Source: Eulemur rufifrons
Taxonomy: Eukaryota > Chordata > Mammalia > Primates > Lemuridae
Length of the DNA: 64,000 nt
Reading direction: 5' to 3'
Assembly: GCF_041146395.1 (NCBI RefSeq)
Contig: NC_090989.1
Location: forward strand, 244,456,843 to 244,520,842
The stretch's first letter is position 1. Every line of letters starts with the position of its first letter. The position numbers were made by a program, and so were the translations under genes. The notes beneath the pieces were generated by a model. That model had not been told where the DNA came from. It did not search any database and saw only the letters and a program-made list of their open reading frames with translations. Below, one piece after another: positions 10,053 through 21,714 of the stretch.

Positions 10053-12520
10053 ATTTAAAAATCAGGTTATCAGATAAGTCACTAAGCTAGGAATGAATTT
10101 GAAATTAGGATCCCTGAAGTTTTTTTATATCATCTGAAATCGCTCCCTGAAATCCTTATAACTGTATCTAGTTTATGCAATATAATGGCTGAGATAGAAC
10201 ATGTTGAAGGAAATCTAAAAGCAGTAAGTTTATAATAATAAGTGTAGATGATACTAAGCTTCCTTACTATCCTGTTATTTTAATATAATGAACAACTGAT
10301 TTTTTCCCAAGTTTACCTTAATATAAAATAAAAATGCAGAATACAAATACACATTAATACGATAGTTTTGGAAAATTTTAGTACTTCTATGTAAACACTC
10401 ATTTGCAATGTCCTTTATAGTATGACTAATTTGAGAGGCTAATTATTTAGCCTCTATGAGGCTAAAACTCATAGAAGATGAATTTTTACTCTTGACGTTA
10501 GTATAGATATTATATGTACACCACTAAAACAATATTCCTATATCTCTGTTAGTTAAACAGTTAGTCTTATAGGGAGCTCAGCCACATTCTTGTTAGGCCT
10601 ATTAATGGGAAAATCCTTTTGACTCAGGCTTGTAGAGAGTGGTAACAATATCTAAACATGGAATTTCTGTTTCCTAGGAAAAGAACAGCTATTCTGCAAG
10701 ACTACAATGAAAATAACTACAATTTGTGTTCTCACACTCCTTTTGGATACCTTCCACCTCTGCCCTAATATAAGCAGCCCTTCCCAAATGTCTTTTCCTT
10801 GGCTATATAGGAAACTTCATTTCAACTCCTCTCCAATCATTATTGCAATTATCACTTTGATCTTACCTATACTAAATGTTTGTCTCTACCCTTGACTTTA
10901 AAGCTCCTCTCATCTAGTTTGGAATATTGGAATTGCTCAAACATGGCTTACAATTCAATAATTGGAGTCAATACTTATTGAGCCTAATGGTTCTTATATT
11001 ACACCCATACATTCATTCAGAGAAAATGGTGCAAAATGTTTGAGAAAAAAATACTTAAATATTTTTTAGCTGTATGTATTAAATTAGTAACAATCAACTT
11101 TGGGAAATACCATTTGTTTCTCTATACTTCTTTACATTCCTGCTTATTCTATACCTCACATAAAAATGACCTCACCATTATTTGTGTGTCAACTTTTCCT
11201 CGGCAAACTACTATCATCATATTTATTTGAATACCTATATTTCTTTTCTTAGTTCATTAAAATTTTCTCAAATTTGATGAGAATATAACCTCCTTACCTA
11301 TTTCAATGTATGACAAATAGTGGCTGTTAGATAATGTTTACCTAAATGAATGAAATAGAAGGACAAAAGTACCATTGTGTCTTTTAAGATAATAGTTATA
11401 TAATTTTGCCTAAGATAAGTTTTTATTTCCATTATTTACACATTTTTTTTTCTTGAGGCCTTTAAAAAAGTGTTTTATTAGCCATTTTGGCATCTATGTA
11501 TGATAGGTAAAAATATGCTTACAGTTTAATTTTAACTGAATTTTCTCTAACTTACCAAATGATCCATGTGGCTCACAAATTTTTGAGGAACTTGGAATGT
11601 TGATACTTTCCATTTTCTGGACTTACATTTACTTTTCTTTTGTTATCCATTTTTAATTGCTGTTGATACACTTGATTGTTCTTTTCTATCTTTTTCCTTT
11701 TTCTCTTAGTGTTGATTTTTTTTTTTTAGTTTATATACAAATGCACTTTTATTGTTCCTCTTCGAGGAGTGGTGCTCGTACCTTAAAATAACATTTGAGA
11801 ATGTGCAGAGACATTTATGATTATCAGAATATCTGGGATTATTACTGGTCTTTAGATCCCAGGATCCCTGAGATAATACACATCCTTTACTAGTGGTAAC
11901 TCTCCTGCAAAATGAAGAATTTCATCTCCCTAAAGTGCCAAGAGTATTCCCACTGAATAAAATTCTAGAGGATCTTGAAATAGAAATCACCTTTTATTGG
12001 CTATCTATATTGTGAAAGTCATTATGTTTGAACTCTGAAGGTAGGGAAAGACTGGGGGAGATGCAGAAATGTTTAAAGTGTGACTTCTTATACTGAAAGA
12101 GTTTAAAATCTACTTATATTATAAAATTATAGAGAACAAGATAGCTAAAAACATTAAAATTAGTATGTTCAGATGTTTTACCATGACTTGTCATTGCTAG
12201 CTCACTCCATGTTATAACTTGTACTCAGTGAGTCACTGTAAGTGATGTATGACAAAACTGTGCAGCAGCAAGAAGCACATGTTTTGAGGGACCTCAAATA
12301 GACTAGTAAGATTATAGAGAATGTGTTTTTGTTGTGGAAGAATGTTTACTTTTTGCATAGCTCTGCTGATCATACACAAGGTTACTCTCAGAGGTGTTAT
12401 GTACTATTTGCTGGCATTGGACAATATGAGAATAGGTGTTAAATCTGGCATAAATTTGTATAGTATTTTACTAGACAGCAATTTTATAAAAATTTGTGTT
12501 AAAATAAACATATTCATTGT
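10053..12520. other. Unassigned AT-rich DNA
   Basis: No gene is visible. A small imperfect foldback lies at 10435-10475, where gaggctaa/ttagcctc form an 8-bp stem with a 4-base loop, followed by a third 'gaggcta' copy. Segments near 10700-10930 faintly resemble L2 but not enough to call. Confidence 0.4.
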
Positions 12521-12547
12521 TACCAATTAGATTACAAAATTCTTGTA

Positions 12548-12740
12548 CACGCTTGAAGTTCTGACTGGGGGGATGGGGGTGGCGGGAGGGGATGGGTGCA
12601 TACCTACATGATAGTGTGATGTGCACTGTCTGGGGAATAGACACGCTTGAAGCTCAGACTCAGGGGGATGGGGGGGCCATGGGCAATATATATAACCTGA
12701 ACTTTTGTACCCCCATAATGAGCTGAAATAAAAAAAAAAA
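12548..12740 (+). mobile_element. Short lemur-type L1 3' end
   Basis: About 190 bp of L1 3'UTR only. It starts 'cacgcttgaagttctgactg' and passes through a G-rich stretch, then 'gatgtgcactgtctgggga', 'cacgcttgaagctcagact', 'gaacttttgtacccccata' and 'gagctgaaataaaaa'. The same terminal blocks appear, reverse-complemented and more diverged, at the 3' ends of the longer L1s at 18.05 and 44.23 kb, which ties it to L1. Flanks 12525-12547 and 12742-12766 look like a diverged long target-site duplication (attag...acaa...ttgta). An 89-codon antisense frame across it is a repeat shadow. Confidence 0.8.
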
Positions 12741-12766
12741 TCATTAGCCCTACAACATACTTTGTA

Positions 12767-14560
12767 ACTCACAAAATGTACATTGGCTCCATACATACAT
12801 CTCAGCAGCCCATTTACAGTCCTACATTGCTGTTCATACCAAATGTTTCCTGCTTACACAAATAACCATTAAAAAAAAAACATAAAAGAGGTGACTGTGA
12901 AGACATTTAATTCTTATGAGAAGCTGCTGCTTTGATATATCCTTAGGTTGTGTATATTTAGACTCCTCTGTTATAAAAGGACATTTGATAGAAAATTTTA
13001 AGAACACTGGAGTTATCTGATGGCATTCTAATCAAGCATTTCATTGTCAAAAATAAGTCTACATCCAAGAATGGAAGAATAGAACGATGAATGCCAATGA
13101 GCCCTTTTAATATTTGTCGACCCAATCCTCAGCTCTCTTCCATTATGGTAGAATTGCTATGCTCCTCAAGGAAGTGTTGACAAATGGGTTTGAAGAAGAG
13201 ACGAGATTGAACTACCTCTCTGAGATTTGTAGGCCCACCCTGATCAATCAAGGGAGCTTTTAAGCAGACAATAAGCTCAGTCCCCAAAATCACTTTTCTA
13301 AAGGGAATAGACTTTCTTTTTAGTGTAGAAAACAAAGCCCTTGAAAATAGGTGTATTGCTGACATCCATGAGCATAAAGGTCCTCAAATCATAAATAGCT
13401 CAGGGAAATAAGGAACACTAGGGGACTCTTGGAAAAATTGGTGAGACAATGTAGACTGTGGTTAACCACTACCTATATGTTGCTTGGTTAATCCAAATAA
13501 CAAACTATAGATGACTTGTAAATGAATACTTATCAGCTGCTAACTGAAAAATTGTAAACAAAACTGACAATATTCAAATAGGACTTTTAAGTAAAGAATC
13601 AAAAGTAACTGTCTATTAAGGTTTTTCTCTTAACTATTACTATAATTTGCTAAAATCAAAAAGAGGATGAGAATTTGCAAACTATAGCAATCAACAGATA
13701 TTTACCAATAACCTATTTTGATTCAGTCACCATCGTAGTCACTGAGAAGGTAACATGATTAAGGCATAACTCTGTCTTCTAAGATCCCACTAGTGGAATG
13801 TGATAGTTAGAGAGGGAAAATGAGCACAGAAACTATAAGAGAATTTTTAAATATTACAGCAACTATAAGAAATATACACAATATGTTTGGAAGCAAAGAA
13901 TAATAGCACCTGTCTCGGCTTACATGTCTGTGTAGAATAGGATGGGGGGGGGGAGGAAATTTTTAGAGAATATTGCTTGGAGATTCTTCATCTTAAAGAG
14001 TAAAAAGGATTTAGTCTGGGGGAAAGGAAACTACTTTATGTTGGAATAACCTGCTAAAATTTTTAAACTTTTTAGTATTGCCAAATCCAGCTGTTCCTTT
14101 CTCATTACCTATGATCACTCATACTAACAAGTAAAGTTTTCTGCTTTACAGTGGAGCTTAGGTTTAATTCCTGTTGTAGAAGTTATATGTTATCAAATTG
14201 AACTAAGACACATTACCTTGATGGGCCTAGAAAGATTAGCAAATTGTGCAATCTTGTCAATCACTTGGAGTAGAGACAAGTCCCCCAAATCTTATATTGA
14301 CAATTTAAAAGAAAAAGAGGTACAGTAGAAAAAATGTTTGGCTTTCATAATCTTTCCTGCTATGGACAATTTTGAAAATTATTTTTTGCTGATAAGAATC
14401 TAAACCTTTTTTATATCGGAGAATACTCCCTTATGAGTATTTGCAGATGGAAGCTCCTACTGCCCATTATGAACATTAAAAATGGGAAATATTTGTTTGC
14501 TTTCTAACCAACACACGGGTGTGTGACCTACACTCCTCCATCGGACACACCACCCCAAAC
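12767..14560. other. Unassigned DNA
   Basis: No gene or named repeat. It contains the inverted 40-bp partner (13446-13485) of the palindromic element at 7.74 kb, and a G9 run near 13944-13952. Confidence 0.4.
13446..13485 (-). repeat. Inverted copy of the 7.72-kb dispersed element
   Basis: The reverse complement of this segment reads aagcaacatataggtagtgg followed by ttaaccacagtctacattgt, nearly identical to 7723-7762. No hairpin arm follows here, so the foldback at 7.7 kb is specific to that copy. Family unknown. Confidence 0.65.
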
Positions 14561-14708
14561 TTCAAATGAAGAATGATGGCTGCAAAGACGCAGATGCTGC
14601 GCAGAATGCATTCTGACAGCAGGTGGCAGCAGCAGTGACAGTAGCACCTAGTTTGGCGGTATCTATGACTGGGAACACAATGACAAAATGTTCTGCAGCA
14701 GAGGTCGA

Positions 14709-14772
14709 GATTATTACAGACTATTTAGGCTTATTACAGGCCTTATTTAGGATTATTACAGGCTATTTAGGT
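14709..14772 (+). repeat. Minisatellite, ~22-bp unit, three copies
   Basis: Three successive units built on 'ttattacag' plus 'ctatttagg' (the middle one reads 'ccttatttagg'), with point differences. They sit within a slightly GC-richer patch (14560-14890) that also gives an 88-codon open frame (14623-14889). The frame's repeated IITxYLG peptide only reflects the DNA repeat. No protein family is recognised. Confidence 0.8.
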
Positions 14773-14889
14773 TTCCTTGAATCCCTGCCCACGTCTCAAG
14801 TTTTGTCCAAGAACTTTTCTGGAAATCCTGTGATTCTTTCAATTGACGTCTTTAATTCTTACAGCAGAAGAATAGTTTCTGTTGCTTGA

Positions 14890-15265
14890 AAATATGAACC
14901 AAAAAAGACTTAAATTAAGGAAGTCATGGATAGTTGTTATTAACTTCATATCTTTCACATACAAGTATGCCAAGTATGGATGAGAGTAGACCAGATAAAT
15001 CCTGCATACTTGTGTCACCTATTTGTGACTGACAGGTAGATCTTTCTAATTTTGTAAAGTGTCTGTTTTTAGATTTTATTATCTAAGTACATGCCTATGT
15101 TTCTAATATTGGTACTTAATATATCTTATTTTGCCACATTTGTCCTAAAGAGAACCCAAGGAAAGTAATTTATAAATTTTATCTATTAAAAGTTTATTCC
15201 TCTCAGCCTTTGTAGTGGGAGCAATGAGAATTAGAACAAAGAGATGCCCGAGTAACTAGCTACCA
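14890..15265. other. Unassigned DNA
   Basis: Nothing recognised. Confidence 0.4.
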
Positions 15266-15269
15266 CAAT

Positions 15270-15510
15270 TAATATTTATTGAATTCCTACTATCTGTGAA
15301 TTACTATGAGAAATTAAATCTAGGAATTAATATCATTTAATCCTTAGTCAATGCTATGAGAAAGATACTGCTATTTTTGTTTGATAGGTGATAAAACTTA
15401 TTATTAGACACTTAAATAATATGCCTAAAGCCAAATAGATATTGTGTGGAACAGTCAATATTTTAACCAAGAGCTGTCTATCTTCAGAACCTGAACTCTT
15501 GGCAAATGTA
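15270..15510 (-). repeat. MIR SINE
   Basis: This is reverse-oriented MIR: 'taatatttattgaattccta', 'aatatcatttaatccttagt', 'gataggtgataaaactta', 'aatatgcctaaagccaaata' and 'cagaacctgaactcttgg' follow the order of the reversed MIR consensus (lower-case differences throughout). It is ancient and non-functional as a mobile element. Confidence 0.65.
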
Positions 15511-16585
15511 CACACTGGCAAGTATCAGGTTTCTTCATCATCACCTTCCAAGAAGCTGTGATGCTTCTTTCATAGCTAAGCTCAGAAGCATGTGTTTGTT
15601 TTAGGAAGTTAGTATTTTTTACTTGATAGGAAAACTATTTTGCTTTTTCCTAATGAGATTGCATCATTCTAATGTTTTTGGTTGGTTTTATTTGGTCAGT
15701 GGGAAGGAAATGATGTGAACTGCAATTTTTCAAGCCCAAATCAACTATCCTCAGTTCCAACATGCACAAATAATTTTCAACAATTGCTCTGGCCTATTCT
15801 TAGAATGCAGGTCTAAGTAGATTATTTTTAAAGTTTCTTTTTTGCATAAAATTGATGCACTGATTGCTTAAAGCTTAATGAATACTAATAATATCTCACA
15901 TGGAAACACTTTTTGTCTATGACAAATATCTTATTAGAGGTGAGGAAAAATGGGGTAAAGATATTCTTATATTTCCTCTCCATGAATCTGCTCTTCTGAG
16001 AAGATATAGGGAGTGAAGTTTTCACTATCCAGGAAGATTCTAATCTAACCGCATAGTCAATTTATTGATTCTTTCACAAGAAACTATATAGTAATCAAGG
16101 ATTTTATTTTAATGGTGAAAATTTAGACAAAGATAAAAAAATTGAAAAACCAATGGTAAGAAATGCAAAGTACTATAACAGGAATTTTTTTTTTAAACCT
16201 GAAACACCATTTGTAAACCACTAGTAACATACGGATATGTAAAAACTCTCAACTTTTTGATGAAATGAACTCTGTGACCCACTGGTATTGAAGAACTGTC
16301 AGGAACCAGTGAGATGGCAACTGAGAAAAATGTCACAACACAGATGGAATCGTACAATGATTTTCTTAAGGGGATACTAAAATATTGGGATTGAGCGACT
16401 TAAATAGATCCCAAAGGAATATCCGTCTCTCAATGTGAACATGCTTCTCTGTGAAGGGCTCAGAAATATTAAACTCTGTGATAAACAAAATAATAACCCA
16501 TGAGGCAGTTCTCTATTTGACTTCTGAGAAGACATCTCAGTGTGGCCTTCAGAGTAAATGAGGTTTAAAAAAACAATATTCCCTT
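15511..16585. other. Unassigned DNA
   Basis: No gene or nameable repeat seen. Ordinary AT-rich sequence. Confidence 0.4.
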
Positions 16586-16615
16586 GCGCTCACTTTGGCA
16601 GCAAATATACTAAAA
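16586..16615 (+). pseudogene. RNU6: U6 snRNA pseudogene fragment
   Basis: These 30 bases (gcgctcactttggcagcaaa then tatactaaaa) match the first 30 nucleotides of U6 spliceosomal RNA at about 26 positions. Two of the four differences are at U6 CpG sites (positions 7 and 11) and look like methylation decay. Homology fades after 16615, although 'actatattccaagatttac' may be a worn continuation. The fragment lacks the rest of U6, including the catalytic and Sm-like-binding 3' part, and has no visible TATA or proximal element upstream. It is best read as a retroposed or truncated U6 copy made by L1 machinery. Confidence 0.6.
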
Positions 16616-18023
16616 ACTATATTCCAAGATTTACTTTATTACAATTTATTGATATATATTTAGACAATGTAAGAAAAGGAATAGTGGGTGGGTTAAGGCA
16701 TGACTATCACCAACGTAAGATAATGACAGGCTCCTACAATGGTTTGCTAGAGAGCTAGTTTTAAAACCTAATCCTTTCAGTTAAATCCTATGCCTCTGTA
16801 CAGAGACATAAAAATAATTCTCAAGTTTCTAAGACTAATGACTTATTGAACAGCTACCACAGGAAATGCTAGTTTGGAAAGATAGAAAGCAGGTCGCAAA
16901 CTTTTTCATCAGATCTTTTCAAGGAAAAAAAAATATTTGTGAGTATGATCACCAAGACTTAAATTTGAATCTAGCAAAATGTATCAAGTACTTATTAGGT
17001 ACAAGAGACTGTGCTAGGTGCTGACACTTAAGTATGCATTTGTTTAAAGTTTATAATAGGACATAGTTATTAATATGCATCAATATGAAAACTGATCATT
17101 AACATAGGATAGACTGAACCTCAGTTTCTTACCTTAACTTTAACAACTTGGTATGGATAAAAATGAAATTGGTTGAGAAAGAAACCAAGCCTATTCTTTA
17201 AAATGGCAAATTCTAAGTAGTTTATTAAATAGTTAACTTACATACAAATAAACATGACAAACAATATATAATAACTTTAGTGTTAACTATAAACATATCC
17301 TCACCATTCTAGTCTTTCTTCCCTTCATTGCTGTTGCAGAAATATGTGCATAGAAGCCAATGTTGGAGGTGTAACTCTTACTGAATGTGCATTACACTCA
17401 GTTGATGCCAAAAGCCATAGTAAAAATGTCCTTTACTTTGTTTCATGTCTTTAGAGGAGTGAGGGAAATTTTCCTGCCTGAATATTTTTAGGAAATATTT
17501 CTAAATGTATTCAAAGCTTTAGTTCTCAATGTTATTTTTAAATACTTTGAATTGTGTACTAACTGTAACAGCATGGCTTTGTTGTTTAACCTCAATTACA
17601 CCTGCTGCACTTTGGTGACAAGGAGAGGTACTAATGTATTGTATCAAAGTTTGTCATCTTAGGTATTTCAAATAGATTAGAAGTCTTTGTGGGAAGGAAG
17701 GACAGACAATCCAGAAATTGTGAAAAGGGTAGCAGAATATGTCTGCAAATAGCAATTAAGGAAAGGGCTTGAGGGGACATGGATGGGAATAGGTGTTTTA
17801 AGTATTCTGGTTTTTAAAGAAAGTTTTACCATTGTAGTTAGGACTGACATTCTTTGAAATTTATAAAAGAGATTGAGAACATTTCACCCATCTTCCCTCG
17901 TTTTCCATATAAGAATATATTCTCTCTCTCATAAGTCAAAGAAGTTTGGTAAAGTTTTTCAATTGTGGTGGGAGAAATGGGACTACATGTATCACATAGA
18001 CACTGAAGGCTAGTAAATTTCAT
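16616..18023. other. Unassigned DNA with a possible MIR piece
   Basis: A short MIR-like tract (reverse orientation) is suggested at about 16975-17035 by 'aagtacttattaggtacaag' and 'actgtgctaggtgctgac'. Otherwise no gene or repeat family is recognised. Confidence 0.4.
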
Positions 18024-18034
18024 CTGGCTATTTA

Positions 18035-18922
18035 TATTCAGGTTTATTATTATTTTTTTATTTCAGCATATTATGGGGATTCAAATGTTTAGGTTAAATA
18101 TATTGCCTTTGCCCCACCCAAGTCAGAATTCAAGCATGTCCATCCCCCAGACAGTGTACACCACACCCATTAGGTGTGTATATATCCATTCCCCCTCCTG
18201 CCCCTTAACCATCTGCCCAACACCCAATGAATGTTATTAATATATGAGCACTTCAGTGTTGATCAGTTAATACCAATTTGATAGTGGGTACATGGGGTGC
18301 TTGTTTTTCCATTCTTGTGATACTTCACTTAGTAGAATGGGTCCCAGCTCCATCCAGGATAATACAAGAAGCGCTAGATCACCATTGATTTGTGGCTGAG
18401 TAGCACTCCATGGTATACGTATACCACATTTTATTAATCCACTCATGTATTGATGGGCACTTGGATTGTTTCCACATCTTTGCCATTGTGAATTGTGCTG
18501 CTATAAACATTCCAGTGCAGATGTGTTTTTTATAAGGATGTCTTTTGTTCTTTTGGGTAGATGCCCTGTAATGGGATTGCTGGATCAAATGGTAGATCCA
18601 CTTATGGCTCTTTGAGGTATCTCCATATTACTTTCCACAGAGGTTGCACTAGTTTGCAGTCCCACCAGCAGTGTATTAGTGTTCCTATTTCTCCGCATCC
18701 ATGACAATATTTATTGTTTTGGGACTTTTTTGGTAAAGGCCATTCTCACTGGAGATAAGTGATATCTCATTGTGGTTTTGATTTGCATTTCCCTGATGAC
18801 TAGAGATATTAAGCATTTTTTCATATGTTTGTTAGCCATTAATCTGTCTTCTTTTGAAAAGTTTCTGTTCATGTCCTTTGCCCACTTTTTGATAGGGTTG
18901 TTTGAATTTTTCTTGCTTGTTC
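18035..18922 (-). mobile_element. L1 3' end (ORF2 C-terminus and 3'UTR)
   Basis: This is a 5'-truncated strepsirrhine L1 on the minus strand. The 3'UTR lies at low coordinates (about 18050-18240, containing the reversed terminal block with 'catcccccagacagtgtaca'), then ORF2 C-terminal sequence to about 18920. Minus-strand frames give recognisable ORF2 peptides: [13 protein letters not shown] at 18711-18929 and INKMWYTYTMECYSA at 18379-18588, separated by stops and frameshifts, so it is dead. Flanks 'ctggctattta' (18024-18034) and 'ctggcaatttt' (18923-18933) may be a worn target-site duplication. It meets an older L1 of opposite strand at its upstream border. Confidence 0.88.
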
Positions 18923-18929
18923 CTGGCAA

Positions 18930-20455
18930 TTTTTAGAGAAATAGAAAATACAATTCTAAAATTCATATGGAACTACACACACAAAAAAATGAGTAGCCAA
19001 ATCAATCTTCAGAAAGAAGAACGAAGCTGAAGGCATCAAACTTCCCTATTTCAAAATATTTTACAAAGCTATGGTAGTGAAAATAGTGTCGCACTGGCAC
19101 AGAAACAGACACATTGACCAATGGAATAGAATAGAGAGCCCAGAAATTAACTCACATGAGTATCATCAAGTTATTTTTAATAGGATGCTGATATTACACA
19201 ATCGGGAAAGGATAGTCTCTTCAACAAATGATGTAGGAAATGGTGTGGGATATTAATATGCAAAGAAATGAAGGACCCTTACCGTACACCATCTGCAAAA
19301 ATCAACTCAAAATATACTAAACACTTAAATGTTAAGAACCCAAACTGTAAAACTCCTACAAGGATAGGGCAAAAACTTAATGACAGTGGTCTTAATGATT
19401 TCATGTATATGACATCAAGAGCATAGTCAACAAAAACGAAAATAAACAAGTGGGACTACATCAAACTAAAAAGTTTCTGTATAACAAAGAAAATAATAGA
19501 GTGAAAAGGCAAATTGAAGAATGGGAAAATTATTTGCTAACCGTGTATCTTATAATGGGTTAATCTCCAAAATATATAAGGAACTCGTACAACTCAGTAG
19601 TTAAAAAAAAAAAAACCCATTAATAACCTAATTAAAAATGGGCTAAGGACTTAAATAGACATTTCTTTAAAGAATATATACAAATTTTCAACTCATATGT
19701 AAGAAACAGCTCAACCTCACTAATCATCAGGGAAATGCAAATCAAAACCAAGATAAGCTATCACTTCATACTTCTCAGGATGGGTATTAACAAAAAATTC
19801 AAAAGATAAGTATTAGCTAGGATGTGAAAAATTCGAAACCCTTGCATACTGTTGGTGAGAATGCAAAATGGTGTACTTGCTAAAGAAAACAGGATAGAGG
19901 TTTTTTTAAAATATTAAAAATACAACTACCATATGATCCAGCAATCCTACTTTTGGGTATTTACCCAGAAGAGCTGATATCAGATCTTGAAGAGTTATCT
20001 GCACTTCCATACTCCTACACAGCATTATGTACATTAAGCAAAATGTACATCAACAGATGGGTAGATAAAAGAAAATGTAGTATATACATACAATGAAACA
20101 CTATTTTGCCTTAAAACGAAGGAATTTCTGCAATATGCGATGACATAGATGAACCCTTGAGAAAATTATGCTAAGTGAAATGAGCCAGTTACAGAAAGAT
20201 AACCTATATAAGGTACCTAAGATAGTCAAATTCATAAAATCAAAGAGTGGAATGGTGGTTACCAGGGAGGCCTGGAGGTTAAGGGGAAATAGAATCAGTG
20301 GGTATAAAGTTTCAGTAAATCGAGATGAAATTAAGCCCCAGAAGTCTGTTGTGTAACATTGTACCTATAATCTACAGTAATGTATTGTACACTTTAAAAT
20401 TTGTTAAGAGGGTAGACCTCATGGTAACTGTTCTTACTGCAATTTAAAAAAGCAA
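18930..20455 (+). mobile_element. Ancient L1M fragment (ORF2 C-terminus to 3'UTR)
   Basis: Sense ORF2 sequence starts around 'agaaatagaaaatacaattc' and runs through a frame at 19071-19256 with WHRNRHIDQWNRIE, typical of the ORF2 region after the reverse transcriptase. It continues into the C-terminus ('ccagcaatcctacttttggg', 'gatgaacccttgag') and a 3'UTR with 'agtggaatggtggttaccag' and 'ttgtacactttaaaattt'. These 3'UTR blocks match L1MA/L1MB-type elements, older than the flanking minus-strand L1. Frequent stops and indels show it is inactive. Confidence 0.85.
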
Positions 20456-21700
20456 TGTAGTCAGCCCTTGGATTCCTCCCTTCTGAATGGAGGCATTCGT
20501 TCTCCAGCTGCCTACAAGAAACTCCCACCTGGAATCAGACTAAGCCTTTACTTTCAAAGAGTTATTCCTATATCTAATTGCTAGAGCACAGTTTATGTCA
20601 TTCCAGGCTATGAATTTATATGCAACAAATAGGACTGTGTCATTCCTTAAACCGTTAAAACTAGGCATATTCTTCTCCTTCCTAGTAACAATAATTTGTA
20701 GGATAAGTTTTTTAATTGGTCGAATAAACCATTATTTTAATTAACATTCTCTTGGTAAATCAGATTATATTCTTCCTTGATAATCCTATCAAACTTCTCT
20801 ATCTGCTTTTACCTTCTGTGAAGAAACTTTGTTGTAAACAAACAACCTTCAAATTATGATATCATAATTCCTTGCTATCCATTTTTGGTTACTAACATTT
20901 CATCAAGGGCTCTCTCACCATACTTAGACTTTAATATTCTTGGACAAATTGCTGGCCTTCTCGTGAATTAACTTCAGACAAGCCAACATTGATGTTGATT
21001 TTCTAGTCATAATATTAAGCCTTTCAATTAACAAAATTGAGTAGGCTGTCATCATTACATGTTACTGAGAGCACAATATTGCCTTTACTTTTTCTTTGAC
21101 GAATTACAGTTATGTAGACACACAGCATTACATTTTACATATTGCATGATTAATAGTTTGTCCTTCAAAGAGATTGTTAATACTGAATAAATTATACATG
21201 CCAATATGCAATATTCACCTGTTTTCTTCTTTGTTTTCTTGATTATCTTAAGTTTCATTTTTATGATCAGCATATGCCTGTACTTCCTAGCACTAACAAC
21301 TGCCAAAGAATTTATTAGATACAATGAAGTTAATAATATTTGTAAGACTCCTCAAAAGCAAAAGTTTGAATAATGACAGCATTGATATTGGATATGAATT
21401 GTGGTCTACCGTGTTTGAAAGCAAAACTAAGATGCTTTTCTATGGAGTATAGACTTGTTTTCATTTCTGATAATTCAGAATTTTAATTATCAAAGTACAA
21501 AAGCTTCTTTAGGTGGAATTCCCACTTCTGACATGAGTGTGTGATGACCTCGTGGAACCACTCCCCAATGAAACTAGTAAGAACTAAAAAATTGGTCACT
21601 TAAAGTTTATGAAACTGGCTCTACAGACGTATAGCAAGTAATGGAACATTTATTTTTAAAAATCTACTAAGAAATTGTTAAGACTAGAGAGACTTCGTTG
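20456..21700. other. Unassigned AT-rich DNA
   Basis: No gene, RNA or named repeat seen. Open frames are incidental. Confidence 0.4.
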
Positions 21701-21714
21701 TATCTGAACCAATA

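Noticed and set aside
12527..12796. Minus-strand frame similar to one at 34770-35066, suggesting a small conserved protein family
   Set aside because: The similarity (GYKxSGYIxCP, FPRQCTSH) arises because both frames are antisense to copies of the same L1 3'UTR.
18035..20455. Single L1 with a twin-priming inversion
   Set aside because: Both halves contain ORF2 C-terminus and 3'UTR and differ in age, so they are two elements; contrast the true inversion at 44.2 kb.
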